A DNA stretch of 64,000 bases from positions 2,542,001 to 2,606,000 of the forward strand of contig OZ220734.1 of NCBI GenBank assembly GCA_965116945.1, in the 5' to 3' direction. The DNA comes from Plut-88900 sp965116945. GTDB lineage: Bacteria; Chloroflexota; Dehalococcoidia; Plut-88900. The position numbers were made by a program, and so were the translations under genes. Shown one piece after another: positions 1 through 8,648 of the stretch (within the stretch, counting starts at the first letter, position 1; the number at the start of each line of letters is the position of its first letter). The notes under the pieces are model-generated. The model saw nothing but the letters and a program-made list of their open reading frames with translations. It did not search any database and was not told the origin of the DNA.

Positions 1-1881
1 AACATCCCTGCCGACGCTCCCCTGGGCCGTGGAGACCAAGAGTACACCGCCGTCGTGAATTAACCTGCGCATGTCGATGGTGGAGCGGGACTGACCTAAC
101 ACGGCCCGGGCGCGCTTGGATGTGGCGTAGTAGGAGAGGCGGGTCTGCACGGGGGCAAGGGCCTCGGCCCGGTATTCCCGGCGCCAACCGCCGAAGTCCC
201 TGGCCCACCACTCCAACAGGTACGGGTCATCGACCCTTGCCAGCACCCTGTCTCGGAATCGGTCGTCGGAGAGGATTCTCAGCCCGTCGAGGATGGTGTA
301 CTGCTCGCCGACCTCCCGGTGCTCGTTGGCCTCGTGGAGGCTCTTGACCGTCTGCTCCAGTATGGACTGCATCCGGGGTCCCCACTGCTCCCAGAGTCCC
401 CGCGCCACTCTGACCACCGAGTCGGCCGTGCGGTCGCGGTCGGCGAAGATGCGGGTGTCCAGCAGGTTTATGCCGGGCGCCCCGCGCTCGTCGGCCAGGT
501 CGATCAACCGTACCCCGTCCACCAGGGATTCGGGGACATGCTCCAGCAGGCCGCCGACCAGGTCCGCGTGAGGGTCGATGACGACTATGGCGTCTCCACC
601 CCTGCCCTCGGCCTTCTCCTTCATCTTGTGGGCGACCACGTGGTGCATGAGGGTGGACTTGCCCATGCGGGTCCGGGCCACGTAGAGGTGATGGCGCCGC
701 AGCAGGTCGAGGGAGAACCGTACCTTACGGGGAGTTCCGTCGGTGGTCTCCCCTACGTGGGCGCCGTCATCGAAGCCGCTGGTCTGCGGCAGCAGCACCC
801 TTGACCCTGCCCGGGCTACCTGGGGCGTTTCGTCCTTCTCTCCAGGGGGATGCCAGAGGCAGGCGGCTTCGCGCACTCCTATGACGCTCCGGGACCCGAA
901 CAGTCCGGGCCCCGCCGGGTGAGTATTCGTTGTCGGCACATGGGGCTTTGCCTTGCCCACCCGGAACCGGGCCCCGGCCGCGTTGTCGTAGTGACGGTAG
1001 GCCGATGCAACCTTCTCTAGCAGCTCTCCGGCACGCTGCGGCCCCGTGTCCTGGGGCAGGATGACCGTCACCCGTATCTCGGCCTCGAATGCTGTGCGGG
1101 AGACCTTCTCCTTTATGAGCACCGGATCGAAGGCCCGGGAGCGGGACTCCTTACAACGCTGCCAAACCCAGCTTCCCAGGGCCATGAGACTCGCTGCTCC
1201 CAGTCCCAGCAGCACCGTCTTCCATATCTCACCCGCCTGGACCCACGTGTAGCCTTGGTATGCAGCCAGGGCCCCGATTCCTAGAGCTACCATCCCCAGA
1301 CCCGGCCCCCGAGCCTGCTGGACGTTGGGCCCGGGAGCGGGTTGAAAACGGAGAGCAGTCTGGCCGTGGGCCATTTCCATGTGGTGCCGAGACCAGTCGG
1401 GCCCAAGGGAGCGCAGCAGGAGCCTGGACACCAACCGTTCACCATGGTTTAGGTCGGATAGGGCGCCCAGGAGGGAGACCAGGGGGTCGGAGCCGGGGTC
1501 CAGCAGGTCGCCGTCCCTGAACACCCGCAGCGGCGCGTACTCGGGACCCGATGACCTGATGGTTATGTCCCAGGCCTGCTCGCCTTCCCGGAGTTGCAGC
1601 GGCTCCTCCGCGGACGGCACCTCCCGTATCCGGGCCTGGGGATAGTGGGCCGCTATCTGCTCCCTGATCACCTCACCGTCCAGGCAGCGGACCATGAGGG
1701 TCACACCGTAGGCATTCCCGGCCAGTTCCAGAGAAAAGGGTTCGGGGACGGCGATGGAGGAGAGCAGGTTCTCCACCGCCAGCAGGGTGCGTTCCCCCGT
1801 GCGGGGCGGCGTCACGGACAGGAGCACGGGCTCGGGCGTGTGGGACTTGCCGGTCAATGGTGTCAGCGGGTTGAATCTCAA
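1..1881 (-). CDS. VirD4/TraG-like type IV coupling ATPase, partial (3' end outside window)
   Basis: The minus strand is open from about 1881 to the window edge (about 627 residues, no stop). The likely start is a TTG, six bases after a GGAGG; a second TTG lies one codon upstream. An N-terminal domain is followed by two hydrophobic segments (about residues 190-235), then a P-loop ATPase: Walker A RTRMGKST near residue 405 and Walker B AIVVIDPHADL near 430. This layout (membrane segments, then a HerA/FtsK-type ATPase opening with 'GKSTLMHHV') is typical of coupling proteins that bring DNA substrates to a type IV secretion channel at the inner membrane. It starts 14 bp after the VirB4 stop, so it is the last visible gene of the transfer operon. 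The first Walker A glycine is replaced (ARTRMGKST). The C-terminal motifs that would separate VirD4 from other HerA-like ATPases lie outside the window. Confidence 0.75.
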   Translation of the reverse strand, partial: MRFNPLTPLTGKSHTPEPVLLSVTPPRTGERTLLAVENLLSSIAVPEPFSLELAGNAYGVTLMVRCLDGEVIREQIAAHYPQARIREVPSAEEPLQLREGEQAWDITIRSSGPEYAPLRVFRDGDLLDPGSDPLVSLLGALSDLNHGERLVSRLLLRSLGPDWSRHHMEMAHGQTALRFQPAPGPNVQQARGPGLGMVALGIGALAAYQGYTWVQAGEIWKTVLLGLGAASLMALGSWVWQRCKESRSRAFDPVLIKEKVSRTAFEAEIRVTVILPQDTGPQRAGELLEKVASAYRHYDNAAGARFRVGKAKPHVPTTNTHPAGPGLFGSRSVIGVREAACLWHPPGEKDETPQVARAGSRVLLPQTSGFDDGAHVGETTDGTPRKVRFSLDLLRRHHLYVARTRMGKSTLMHHVVAHKMKEKAEGRGGDAIVVIDPHADLVGGLLEHVPESLVDGVRLIDLADERGAPGINLLDTRIFADRDRTADSVVRVARGLWEQWGPRMQSILEQTVKSLHEANEHREVGEQYTILDGLRILSDDRFRDRVLARVDDPYLLEWWARDFGGWRREYRAEALAPVQTRLSYYATSKRARAVLGQSRSTIDMRRLIHDGGVLLVSTAQGSVGRDV

Positions 1882-1894
1882 CAAGGGCCTCCAG

Positions 1895-4126
1895 TTATGA
1901 ATGCCTTCCCGGCCTCCACTCAATAATCTCCGCTTCCTCTTCCGTAGCTTCGATGCGCACCGGGAACCGGTTTCCCTTGGCCAGGAGCAGACCGTCTCCT
2001 CTTGGGCACGACAGCAGCCACCGCTGCAGGTCGTCCGGCAGGTCAAAGGCGTCGCCAACGGTGCTTATGGCCGCGGCGTCCTGCTGGAGGAGGAGCTTGA
2101 AGGCGGCGTTCTGCAGCAGGGCTCTTCCCGAGTGTCCCGTGATGGTGCGGGAGGTGTCCTCGCTGAGGAGGTCCTGGACGTCCTGGGTGATGAAGGAGAG
2201 GCCGAGCCTGTGCTTCCGGGCCCTCTTGGCCATGGAGACCATGAAGGCCGCACCCTCGGGGTGCTGCATGATGCTCCACACCTCGTCCACCACCAGGAGG
2301 CGGGGCCTTGGGTCGCGGGCCGCGGCGGCCCACACGGTCTCGGTGCAGACCATGGCCGCAGCGGGCCTCAGGTCCGGCTCCAGGAGCCTCAGGTCAAAAA
2401 CGGTGACCAGCGACTCGTTGTGAAGCAGGTCGCCTCCCTCGTCGGACAGGAGGTGGCGCAGGCTCCCGGTTGCGAAGGGCCTCAGCAGCCTCGACAGCCC
2501 ATCGGAGTCGTTCGCTTGGAGATATCTGTAGAAGTCCCCGAACCCCGTCCTGTCTCCCGCCTGCTCGTAATAGCCCGCCAGGGCGTGGTCCAGGGACGCT
2601 CTCCGCTCCGCCCCAAGCCTCTCTCCCACCATCACCTCTATCAGCCGCCTCAGGCTCCCGATTCGCTGGAGCATCTCCTCTTCGTCCTGCCGGTCTATGA
2701 CGAAGGGGTTCATCCCCTGGCCGGGAACGCCGGGGGAGAGCACCCTTCCTCCGGCCGCCCTGGCCATGTCCGCATACTCTCCCTCGGGATCTATGACGTA
2801 GGCGGTGATGCCCCGGCAGATTCCCCTCAGCACCCCTAGCTTGGTGGCGAAGGATTTCCCGCTGCCCGAGCGGGCCAGCACGGCGGTGTTGGCGTTGAGA
2901 TGGGTCCCGTCCCAGGGATCGTAGAAGATGGGAGCCCGGGCCCTCAGGTCCAATCCGTAGAGAGTGCCGCTGCGGGTGTCCAGGTCGGGGGGAGAGAAGG
3001 GAAAGAGCCGGGCAAGGCTGGAGGTGTCCAGCGTCCTCCACAGGGACACGGCATTGAGCTCCAGGGGCAGCGTGGAGAGGAACCCCTCCCTCTGCCGGAA
3101 GGAGAGGCCGTCCAGCCTGCCCAGGGTGGCGGCGAAGTGGGCCCTCGCCCTCTGGGTGTACTCGTCCAGGGTCTTCCGGTCCCTGGCGTGAAGTGTGATG
3201 GCCAGGGACGAGTGAAAGAGCCGCTCCCTGCCCCGCTGCACCTCGTCCCTCAGCCGGGAGATGTCCTCCAGGGCTATCTCCGCCTCGGGAGAGAGGCTCT
3301 TACCTTTGCGGAAGGACAGGGAGCGGGCCGATTCGAACCTCACCTTCTGCCACTCCAGTGTGCGCGAGGCCTGGTCCGCCGGAATGGCTCCAAGGTGCAG
3401 CGAGACATCCATGGGCATGCCGGTCATCATCAGGGCCTGGAGGAACCCCGGCGCCAGGGAGCGGGGCCACTTCACCAGGTGAAGGGAGCGCATCAGCATG
3501 CCGTCTATGCTCATCTCCCGGCGGTTGACCTCGACCTTCACCTCTGCATTTTCGTCCGTCTCCCTGGGAGAGCCGCCCAGCGCCGAAGCCAGCAGGAGCA
3601 TCCTGAGGGTGCGGCCCCTGAGGGGCTGGACGGCCAACCCCGAACGGGCCAGCAGTGAGGCAAGCTCCTCGGCGCGCTCGTACCGGCACACGGCGTAGAA
3701 CCTCCGGTCCAGCACCCCCTCCCTCTGCTCCAACTTCCCCAGGAGGCCCCTCAGGGACTCGGCGGCCTCCCCCGTCTTCTGAGGCAGTCCCTCCGGCTGT
3801 GCCCGCCTGAGATCTTCGCTTAACCTCGCCAATACCGGCGGGTGCTGCCTGACCAGCAGCTGTACGGGGAAATCCAGGGCGTTGAGGGCCCCGGCGAAGG
3901 AGCCCAGCTTGGGCTCGTCCAGCTCCAGCCCCATCACCTCGCATATGCCCAGCTTCACCCTGTCCAGCCGAACCGGCCCGTTCTCCTCCAGGTGGGACAG
4001 CAGGTAGAACGGCGGGAGGGTGGGCAGGGGCTTCGGCGCCGGTTGCCGGGATTTCCCCTTGCTTGCCTTGCGAGTCGAGCCCGCGCGGGGGATGAGTCGA
4101 TGCAGCTTGTTAAGTATGGCTTTCAA
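1895..4126 (-). CDS. virB4: VirB4/TraC-like conjugation ATPase
   Basis: This 743-residue protein matches the VirB4 family, which powers pilus assembly and DNA transfer. Walker A is ARSGSGKSF near residue 420, followed by VIDPEGEYADMA. Walker B is LLVVDEVW near 612, then SITQD-type sensing sequence (LSFITQDVQDLL) and a Gln-rich stretch (LLLQQDAAAI). The N-terminal half carries the usual CagE/TrbE-like region. The start is TTG, eight bases after AGGAGA; no ATG fits as well. Family proteins are usually about 600-850 residues, so this one looks complete. It lies between a small membrane protein and the coupling ATPase, in the expected order for a transfer operon. It probably acts at the cytoplasmic face of the inner membrane. 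Confidence 0.9.
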   Translation of the reverse strand: MKAILNKLHRLIPRAGSTRKASKGKSRQPAPKPLPTLPPFYLLSHLEENGPVRLDRVKLGICEVMGLELDEPKLGSFAGALNALDFPVQLLVRQHPPVLARLSEDLRRAQPEGLPQKTGEAAESLRGLLGKLEQREGVLDRRFYAVCRYERAEELASLLARSGLAVQPLRGRTLRMLLLASALGGSPRETDENAEVKVEVNRREMSIDGMLMRSLHLVKWPRSLAPGFLQALMMTGMPMDVSLHLGAIPADQASRTLEWQKVRFESARSLSFRKGKSLSPEAEIALEDISRLRDEVQRGRERLFHSSLAITLHARDRKTLDEYTQRARAHFAATLGRLDGLSFRQREGFLSTLPLELNAVSLWRTLDTSSLARLFPFSPPDLDTRSGTLYGLDLRARAPIFYDPWDGTHLNANTAVLARSGSGKSFATKLGVLRGICRGITAYVIDPEGEYADMARAAGGRVLSPGVPGQGMNPFVIDRQDEEEMLQRIGSLRRLIEVMVGERLGAERRASLDHALAGYYEQAGDRTGFGDFYRYLQANDSDGLSRLLRPFATGSLRHLLSDEGGDLLHNESLVTVFDLRLLEPDLRPAAAMVCTETVWAAAARDPRPRLLVVDEVWSIMQHPEGAAFMVSMAKRARKHRLGLSFITQDVQDLLSEDTSRTITGHSGRALLQNAAFKLLLQQDAAAISTVGDAFDLPDDLQRWLLSCPRGDGLLLAKGNRFPVRIEATEEEAEIIEWRPGRHS

Positions 4127-4147
4127 TTGGGAGTTCTCCTCATGTCG

Positions 4148-4462
4148 TCAGGGCGTCGGGTCGACAACCTTCACCAGTACCAGGACTATTCCCCGTGCCG
4201 ACAGGGTGAGGACGAGGCCCGCGACCCCCAGGGCCAGGGAGGCTCTCGCTCTTCCGGCGCTCCGCTCCTCGGCGCCCTCCCCCATAAGGAGGAACCCGGC
4301 CCAAACTACGGCGAAGAGGCAGAGCCCCACCGCGGCATAGACCATGGCGTCCAGCACCCTGATGAAGGAGAGCAGCATGTTACCCTTCTCTATGGGGGCG
4401 TCGGCGCCCAATGCGGCCAGCGCCACTGCGGAGGCTAGCGCGGACCCGAAGAACCTTCTCAC
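4148..4462 (-). CDS. small membrane protein of transfer operon, VirB2/TrbC-like candidate
   Basis: About 104 residues. A short basic N-terminus leads into a signal-like segment (FFGSALASAVALAALGA), then two further hydrophobic segments (AMVYAAVGLCLFAVVWAGFL and the SLALGVAGLVLTL region) split by a charged loop. This signal-plus-two-helix layout is that of VirB2/TrbC pilins and small channel subunits; the match is by layout, not by conserved motif. I prefer the GTG whose codon overlaps the upstream stop as GTGA; a GTG three codons earlier is also possible. Its place between the PrgI-like fusion and VirB4 fits a transfer-complex subunit. Confidence 0.6.
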   Translation of the reverse strand: MRRFFGSALASAVALAALGADAPIEKGNMLLSFIRVLDAMVYAAVGLCLFAVVWAGFLLMGEGAEERSAGRARASLALGVAGLVLTLSARGIVLVLVKVVDPTP

Positions 4463-6168
4463 CAGGGCCACTCCCAGCCGAGCAGTTCGAACAGCCTCCG
4501 CAGTTCCTCCAGGTCTCCGGGGGTCTGGATGGCCGGATCGGGCTCGGTCTCCGGTTCGGGAACGGTCAGCACCTGGTAGGGGTCGTCCGAGCCGAAGCTC
4601 GACGTCATTTGCAGGACCTCGTTCCGTGTACGGGTCATGGGAGCGCGTTCGGTCACCTTGGCCTTTACGTGCTCCTCGTGCGTGACCGTAACGGTCACGT
4701 CCCTGGACACCGTAGTCCCCGGTATGGACAGGGTGGCCGAGATCATGTGCTGGGTGAAGGTGCCGTCGGGGTGGTGGAGATGGACAGTCTCCGATACCGT
4801 CCTCCTGGTGCCGGGGCGGTAGAGGTTGACCGTCTTCGTTATATCCTCGTCTTCCTCCGGGTGATGGGTCAGGCCCACCACTGGCGGAAGCTCTATCCGA
4901 AGCACCGGTTCCAGCTCGGCCTCTATGCTCACCCTGTGTATGTCCTCGCCCAGCGGGACGGGGCCCCGGAATCGCGTGAATCCGTCGGGAACAAAGGGCA
5001 CCGGTCCGCTGCGGCCTCCTACCGTTATGGTGAGTGTTCCCGCAACGGCAACCACGTCGGCCTCCATGGCCGCGTTCACCGAAACCGTCTCATGCCCGGT
5101 CACCACCGGCAGACCGACCGTCTCGACCAGTTCGTCCTCGCACTCCGAAACCACGGTCCCTTCGACCCACCCGGGAGTCCAGCCCAGGAATGTGAGCTCC
5201 AGGTCGCAGAACTCACCGTCGGTGGAAGGCAGGGGGTGGGGTAACTGCGCATCCTTGAGCGTGACCGCACCTGTCTGCCCCATTCGGTCCTTCCAGGAGA
5301 ATGTCAGCGACGGCGAGTCGCCCGAAAGCGGCAGGTTGTAGGTCTTCCGATACCCTTCCGGCATCCAGGAGGTCTCCCGGTGCTTCAGAACCTCGCCCCC
5401 GGGACCTCCGTAGGCCCGCACCCAGAGGTCCAGGGCCACCGCGACCCTCACCGTGACACGGGCCCGGTCTTCGGTCACGCGCAGCCCCTCGACGTATATC
5501 CTCCTGCCGGGTATCGGCTCCGTTATCTCGAACTCGATCCCGTCGGGGTGATGGTCGTCGGCCGAGGCGATGAACGGGCCGGCCCCGGTCGCCGCAACCA
5601 GGACAGCCAGCAGTGCGGCCGGAGCGGCCAGCCAACTTCTCCAGTTCCTGTTCCTCTTTGTCTTGCGGGCTTCGTTTCCGCGGTTTTTCCTGCCGACCCT
5701 TCCAGGCCCGGCCCTGCGGCCTTTCTTCCTGCGGCGCCGTCTTTTCCCGGGCCGGTCGGGGGGCTGGGAAGACTTAAGACCGCTACGACGGCAGAGAATC
5801 CGGCGTACCCTCTGCACCAGCATGGTCACGGGCCCCGGCGTCGACTGCACCGGCGCCGGGGGCTCGGGCCGCACCAGCTGGGCCGGGGTTCCGGCCCAGC
5901 GGCGCGGGCCCAGCCGGTACTTCAGCAGGTCGGCCACCACCAAGGGCAGCCTGCGTCCACCGACCTTCCCCACCACAAGGGCCATCCCCATGAGCCCCAG
6001 GATGACGGCAAGCCCGATCCTCACCCCCATCGCGTCCACGGGGGCATAGCGGTAGGCCCCGTACGCCAAGGCGGCGATGACGGTCATGGCCACCAGCTGC
6101 TGAAAGGTGAACCACAGGAGCACCCGGTCTTCGGTCTGAACGTGGGTGGGCACCTCGTGTTCTCTCAT
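4459..6168 (-). CDS. PrgI/VirB3-like protein fused to a large extracytoplasmic domain
   Basis: 569 residues from an ATG six bases after GGAGGA. Residues 1-110 look like the PrgI/VirB3-type family (HEVPTHVQTEDRVLLWFT, then two close hydrophobic segments ending VVGKVGGRRLP), a short inner-membrane component usually encoded next to VirB4. A strongly basic linker follows (about residues 135-165, including GKRRRRRKKGRR), then a third hydrophobic segment (AAPAALLAVLVAATGAG, near 185-205). The last 360 or so residues are beta-rich, threonine/valine-rich and presumably outside the membrane (repeated strands such as DVTVTVTHEEHVKAKV). I do not recognise that domain. A normal PrgI protein is only about 100-130 residues, so the fusion is unusual. 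Inference: the ectodomain could span or contact the cell wall or a recipient. Confidence 0.65.
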   Translation of the reverse strand: MREHEVPTHVQTEDRVLLWFTFQQLVAMTVIAALAYGAYRYAPVDAMGVRIGLAVILGLMGMALVVGKVGGRRLPLVVADLLKYRLGPRRWAGTPAQLVRPEPPAPVQSTPGPVTMLVQRVRRILCRRSGLKSSQPPDRPGKRRRRRKKGRRAGPGRVGRKNRGNEARKTKRNRNWRSWLAAPAALLAVLVAATGAGPFIASADDHHPDGIEFEITEPIPGRRIYVEGLRVTEDRARVTVRVAVALDLWVRAYGGPGGEVLKHRETSWMPEGYRKTYNLPLSGDSPSLTFSWKDRMGQTGAVTLKDAQLPHPLPSTDGEFCDLELTFLGWTPGWVEGTVVSECEDELVETVGLPVVTGHETVSVNAAMEADVVAVAGTLTITVGGRSGPVPFVPDGFTRFRGPVPLGEDIHRVSIEAELEPVLRIELPPVVGLTHHPEEDEDITKTVNLYRPGTRRTVSETVHLHHPDGTFTQHMISATLSIPGTTVSRDVTVTVTHEEHVKAKVTERAPMTRTRNEVLQMTSSFGSDDPYQVLTVPEPETEPDPAIQTPGDLEELRRLFELLGWEWPW

Positions 6169-6192
6169 CACTCTTCCTCCTCTGCTCCTTTT

Positions 6193-6486
6193 CTATCCGC
6201 CGGTGGGAGTAGGGGTTGCGGTGCCGGGAGGCGGGAGCTCCACCTCTACGCCCGGGTCTACGATGGCTCCCGTCACAACCCTGACGATCACGTAGGCCAG
6301 AAGGGCCAGCACCAACCCCGCCAGGGAGGTCATCATGGCCGTCTTGCCCTTTTCCATCTGATGGGGCGCACCCCCCGCGGTCATGTACAGAAAGGCCCCG
6401 TACACGAGGTACGCCACGGCCACGGCGCCCACCACGCCCATCATGATCCCCACTATGTTCGATATGGTCTGGGTCAGTTGTTCCAT
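6193..6486 (-). CDS. VirB2/TrbC-like pilin candidate
   Basis: 97 residues with AGGAGA seven bases before ATG. Two hydrophobic helices (MMGVVGAVAVAYLVYGAFLYM and the LAGLVLALLAYVIVRVV region) are joined by a short charged loop, TAGGAPHQMEKGKTAM. A loop with Gly-Gly then a Lys-rich turn, followed by 'SLAGLVLALLAY', is the usual look of small pilin-like proteins in transfer operons of Gram-positive and Chloroflexi-type elements. The tail is Pro/Thr-rich. It sits between the VirB6-like and PrgI-like genes. No cleavable signal is obvious, which differs from classical VirB2; the assignment rests on topology and context. Confidence 0.65.
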   Translation of the reverse strand: MEQLTQTISNIVGIMMGVVGAVAVAYLVYGAFLYMTAGGAPHQMEKGKTAMMTSLAGLVLALLAYVIVRVVTGAIVDPGVEVELPPPGTATPTPTGG

Positions 6487-6643
6487 CTGAGTTCTCCTGT
6501 CTCGGTCTCTCCTTCCGAGCCCGGTCTTTCTGTTCGTCCGTTACGTCTGGTTGTTTCGTCTAAAGGCACATGGCTTCACCTCGTCCCAGGTGTGTGTTGT
6601 TTCCACTCGGGTCTTTCCGTCAAAGGTCCGGTGTTCGCGTCGT

Positions 6644-7621
6644 TCACTCGCCGCTGCTCCTAGGGGCCTCGCCGGTACTGGAGGAGGCGCCCTCCGCCGC
6701 CGACCGGAAGCCCGTGGCCGCAGCGCTCAGGCCCGTTCCCGCCGCGGTCGCTGCGACGGCTCCCATCGCTGCCCCGGCGGGGCCTCCGACCCCCGTGGCC
6801 CCGGCAATAAGTCCGAGGCTCTTGGCCGAGCGCAGCACCGTACTTGGCAGGGAAAGGCCGAAGTAGAGGGTGCTCACCCACGAGTCGAAGGTGCCGGCGT
6901 TGCCCAGCATCGAGGGCACACGGGTGGCCATGTAGATGAAGGCAATCGAGAGCAGCAGCTTCCACACCAGGTCCTGGGCCGGCTCGAAGGCCTCTATTGC
7001 CGCAAACTGCCTCAGGAACCCGAATCCCATGGCCAGAGCTATCAGCTGCACCGACTGCTGGAACACCGTGGTAAGGAATAACCTCAACCAATGCCTGCCC
7101 CAGCCCGCCGTGTGGGGCAGGATCCAGAGTCCCAACGCTATGGGGGCCAGGGCCAGGAGGATGTCGATCAGCGCCAACCGCAGCACCATCTGCACGAGGA
7201 CGTAGAGGACGAAGAACCCGAAGATCACGAACAGGAGGGCCAGCAGCAGCGCCATCCCCACGCTTCCCGCTTTCATTGTTATGAGAAAGGTCTCCAGGGG
7301 CGCCCTCAGAAGGTCGCCGGGGGTGACGTTCAGTGCGGCCGCGATGAACTTGGATACGGTGTGCGCCACGTCGATGACCAGGGCGCACCACCAGTAGGAG
7401 GTGGCGGCGGCCACCAGGCCCAACACCAGGCGGGGAACAGCCTCCCTCCAGCCGGTGTTGCTCTGCCCCAGGTGGTGCTGCATGATCAGGCTCAACCCCA
7501 TCCAGCCCAGGATGACCAGCAGCGCCCCGGAGGTCACGCCCCACACCACGGTCCAGGCCTCCCTGACGATGGGATGGCCGTAGGTCAGCTCGGGCGGAGT
7601 GCCGGTGAGTATGTCGCCCAT
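6644..7621 (-). CDS. VirB6/TrbL-like polytopic membrane protein
   Basis: 325 residues from an ATG that overlaps the upstream stop by one base (TGATG) and follows GGAGGAGGAAGC. At least six hydrophobic segments span residues 25-270 (for example GALLVILGWMGLSLIM, MALLLALLFVIFGFFVLYVLV, IDILLALAPIALGLWILP). This is the pattern of VirB6/TrbL proteins, which form the inner-membrane part of the type IV channel. The motif-like 'LALIDILLALAPIALGLWILP' and the Ala/Gly-rich C-terminal tail are typical. The gene is translationally coupled to the exported protein upstream and lies 150 bp before the pilin-like gene. Confidence 0.8.
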   Translation of the reverse strand: MGDILTGTPPELTYGHPIVREAWTVVWGVTSGALLVILGWMGLSLIMQHHLGQSNTGWREAVPRLVLGLVAAATSYWWCALVIDVAHTVSKFIAAALNVTPGDLLRAPLETFLITMKAGSVGMALLLALLFVIFGFFVLYVLVQMVLRLALIDILLALAPIALGLWILPHTAGWGRHWLRLFLTTVFQQSVQLIALAMGFGFLRQFAAIEAFEPAQDLVWKLLLSIAFIYMATRVPSMLGNAGTFDSWVSTLYFGLSLPSTVLRSAKSLGLIAGATGVGGPAGAAMGAVAATAAGTGLSAAATGFRSAAEGASSSTGEAPRSSGE

Positions 7622-8223
7622 CAGCTTCCTCCTCCGCAGTTGTCGATGGTCGTCCTCGTGGCCCGCTCCACCACGCCGCACAGGCCGCCGTGGACCCCCT
7701 CGATCACCCAGCGGGCGAAGGCCTTGGCCCATCTGCCGGGATCCAGGGCGCTCAGGATCCGGTCGAAAATCCCGCTGGGCTGGTATACGGGTATCAGGGC
7801 GTGGAATACGTAGGGCCCTCCCTCGGAGTCGGCGGGTACTCCTATCACCAGCAGGTACGCTTTCTCGGGGTCCAGTTCGGGCTGCTCGCTCAAGGCGGGG
7901 TACTCCCAGGAGTACTCCCAGCCGTCACGGAGTCTTTTCTCGCCGCCCTGCACGCGGTACATGAGCGTCACCCAGTCCCCCGTGTCGGCATCCCGGATCG
8001 CGTAGTAGAGCTCGTCCAAGTCCTTGCTGAACACGGGGCGGGCGATGAACCTCCCGTCCTTCTTCCGCTCAATGAACTCCCGGTCGGCATTGACCAGGGT
8101 CAGGCCGGGGACCTGTGCCATCGCGGGAAATGCGGCGGCGAGGACAATCAGGGCTCCCATGGCAAGGACTGCTGCCAATGCGGCCACTCGCAGGATCTCT
8201 CTGCCAACTGATCTCGGTGACAA
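7621..8223 (-). CDS. exported protein, first gene of the transfer operon
   Basis: 200 residues from a TTG seven bases after GGAGGAG. A clear signal peptide (VAALAAVLAMGALIVLAAAFPAMAQ) suggests cleavage near residue 37. The mature part has an all-beta look (GLTLVNADREFIERKKDGRF; DWVTLMYRVQGGEKRL). Towards the C-terminus there is an amphipathic stretch, then two cysteines (GGLCGVVERATRTTIDNC) that could form a disulfide. I do not recognise the family. As the promoter-proximal gene before VirB6/TrbL, it is probably an extracytoplasmic accessory of the transfer apparatus. Confidence 0.65.
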   Translation of the reverse strand: MSPRSVGREILRVAALAAVLAMGALIVLAAAFPAMAQVPGLTLVNADREFIERKKDGRFIARPVFSKDLDELYYAIRDADTGDWVTLMYRVQGGEKRLRDGWEYSWEYPALSEQPELDPEKAYLLVIGVPADSEGGPYVFHALIPVYQPSGIFDRILSALDPGRWAKAFARWVIEGVHGGLCGVVERATRTTIDNCGGGS

Positions 8224-8302
8224 ACCGTGTCTCCTCCCAGGTGGACGGGCTAATCGAATGCCATCGAGTTTGGGGACTCCGAACGGGCTTAGGAATGGTC
8301 TG

Positions 8303-8332
8303 TGAGGGGGGCCTGCGCGCGAGCCCCCCTCA
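8303..8332. repeat. perfect 10-bp inverted repeat in the divergent spacer
   Basis: TGAGGGGGGC and GCCCCCCTCA are separated by a 10-base GC-alternating loop. The repeat lies about 80 bp upstream of the transfer operon start (8223) and about 320 bp before the divergent gene at 8649. No T-run follows on either strand, so it is more likely a leader hairpin or protein-binding site than a classical terminator. Confidence 0.5.
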
Positions 8333-8510
8333 GAAGGCCTGCCCTCAATTGGCCCCTTTGTGATGTCATTGGGGTGTACAGGAATTTGATGTATGTCCCA
8401 CTGGTGGGGAAACGGGTTATTTCGTGGCTAAATCCGGTGGAAAAAAGGGCCATCCAGGGCAATAAAGCAAGCGGTTTTAGGTGCGGCTCGGTTCCACCGA
8501 TGTGGGGCAT

Positions 8511-8529
8511 GGTGTCCCACATGGACACC
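8511..8529. promoter_or_regulatory. operator-like inverted repeat upstream of HTH gene
   Basis: GGTGTCC and GGACACC flank a 5-base centre. A second inverted repeat, ATGTGGG..CCCACAT, overlaps it from the left. The site is about 120 bp upstream of the HTH protein at 8649, in the only spacer between the two divergent arms of the element. Its size and symmetry fit a dimeric repressor site controlling one or both arms. Function is inferred from position. Confidence 0.4.
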
Positions 8530-8648
8530 CGGGATTAATGCTTTGAAGTGCCGAGGTGCGATTGCGGCCCGGCAAGCGATAAACGGCAGGGGAGCCAAAA
8601 CCCAATCGAAAGGCCCCCTACAGGACGACAAGGAAAGGAGACCGAATC

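Noticed and set aside
120..1926. Plus-strand frames at the left edge
   Set aside because: The minus strand is continuously open and encodes Walker motifs of a coupling ATPase; the plus-strand frames are shadows.
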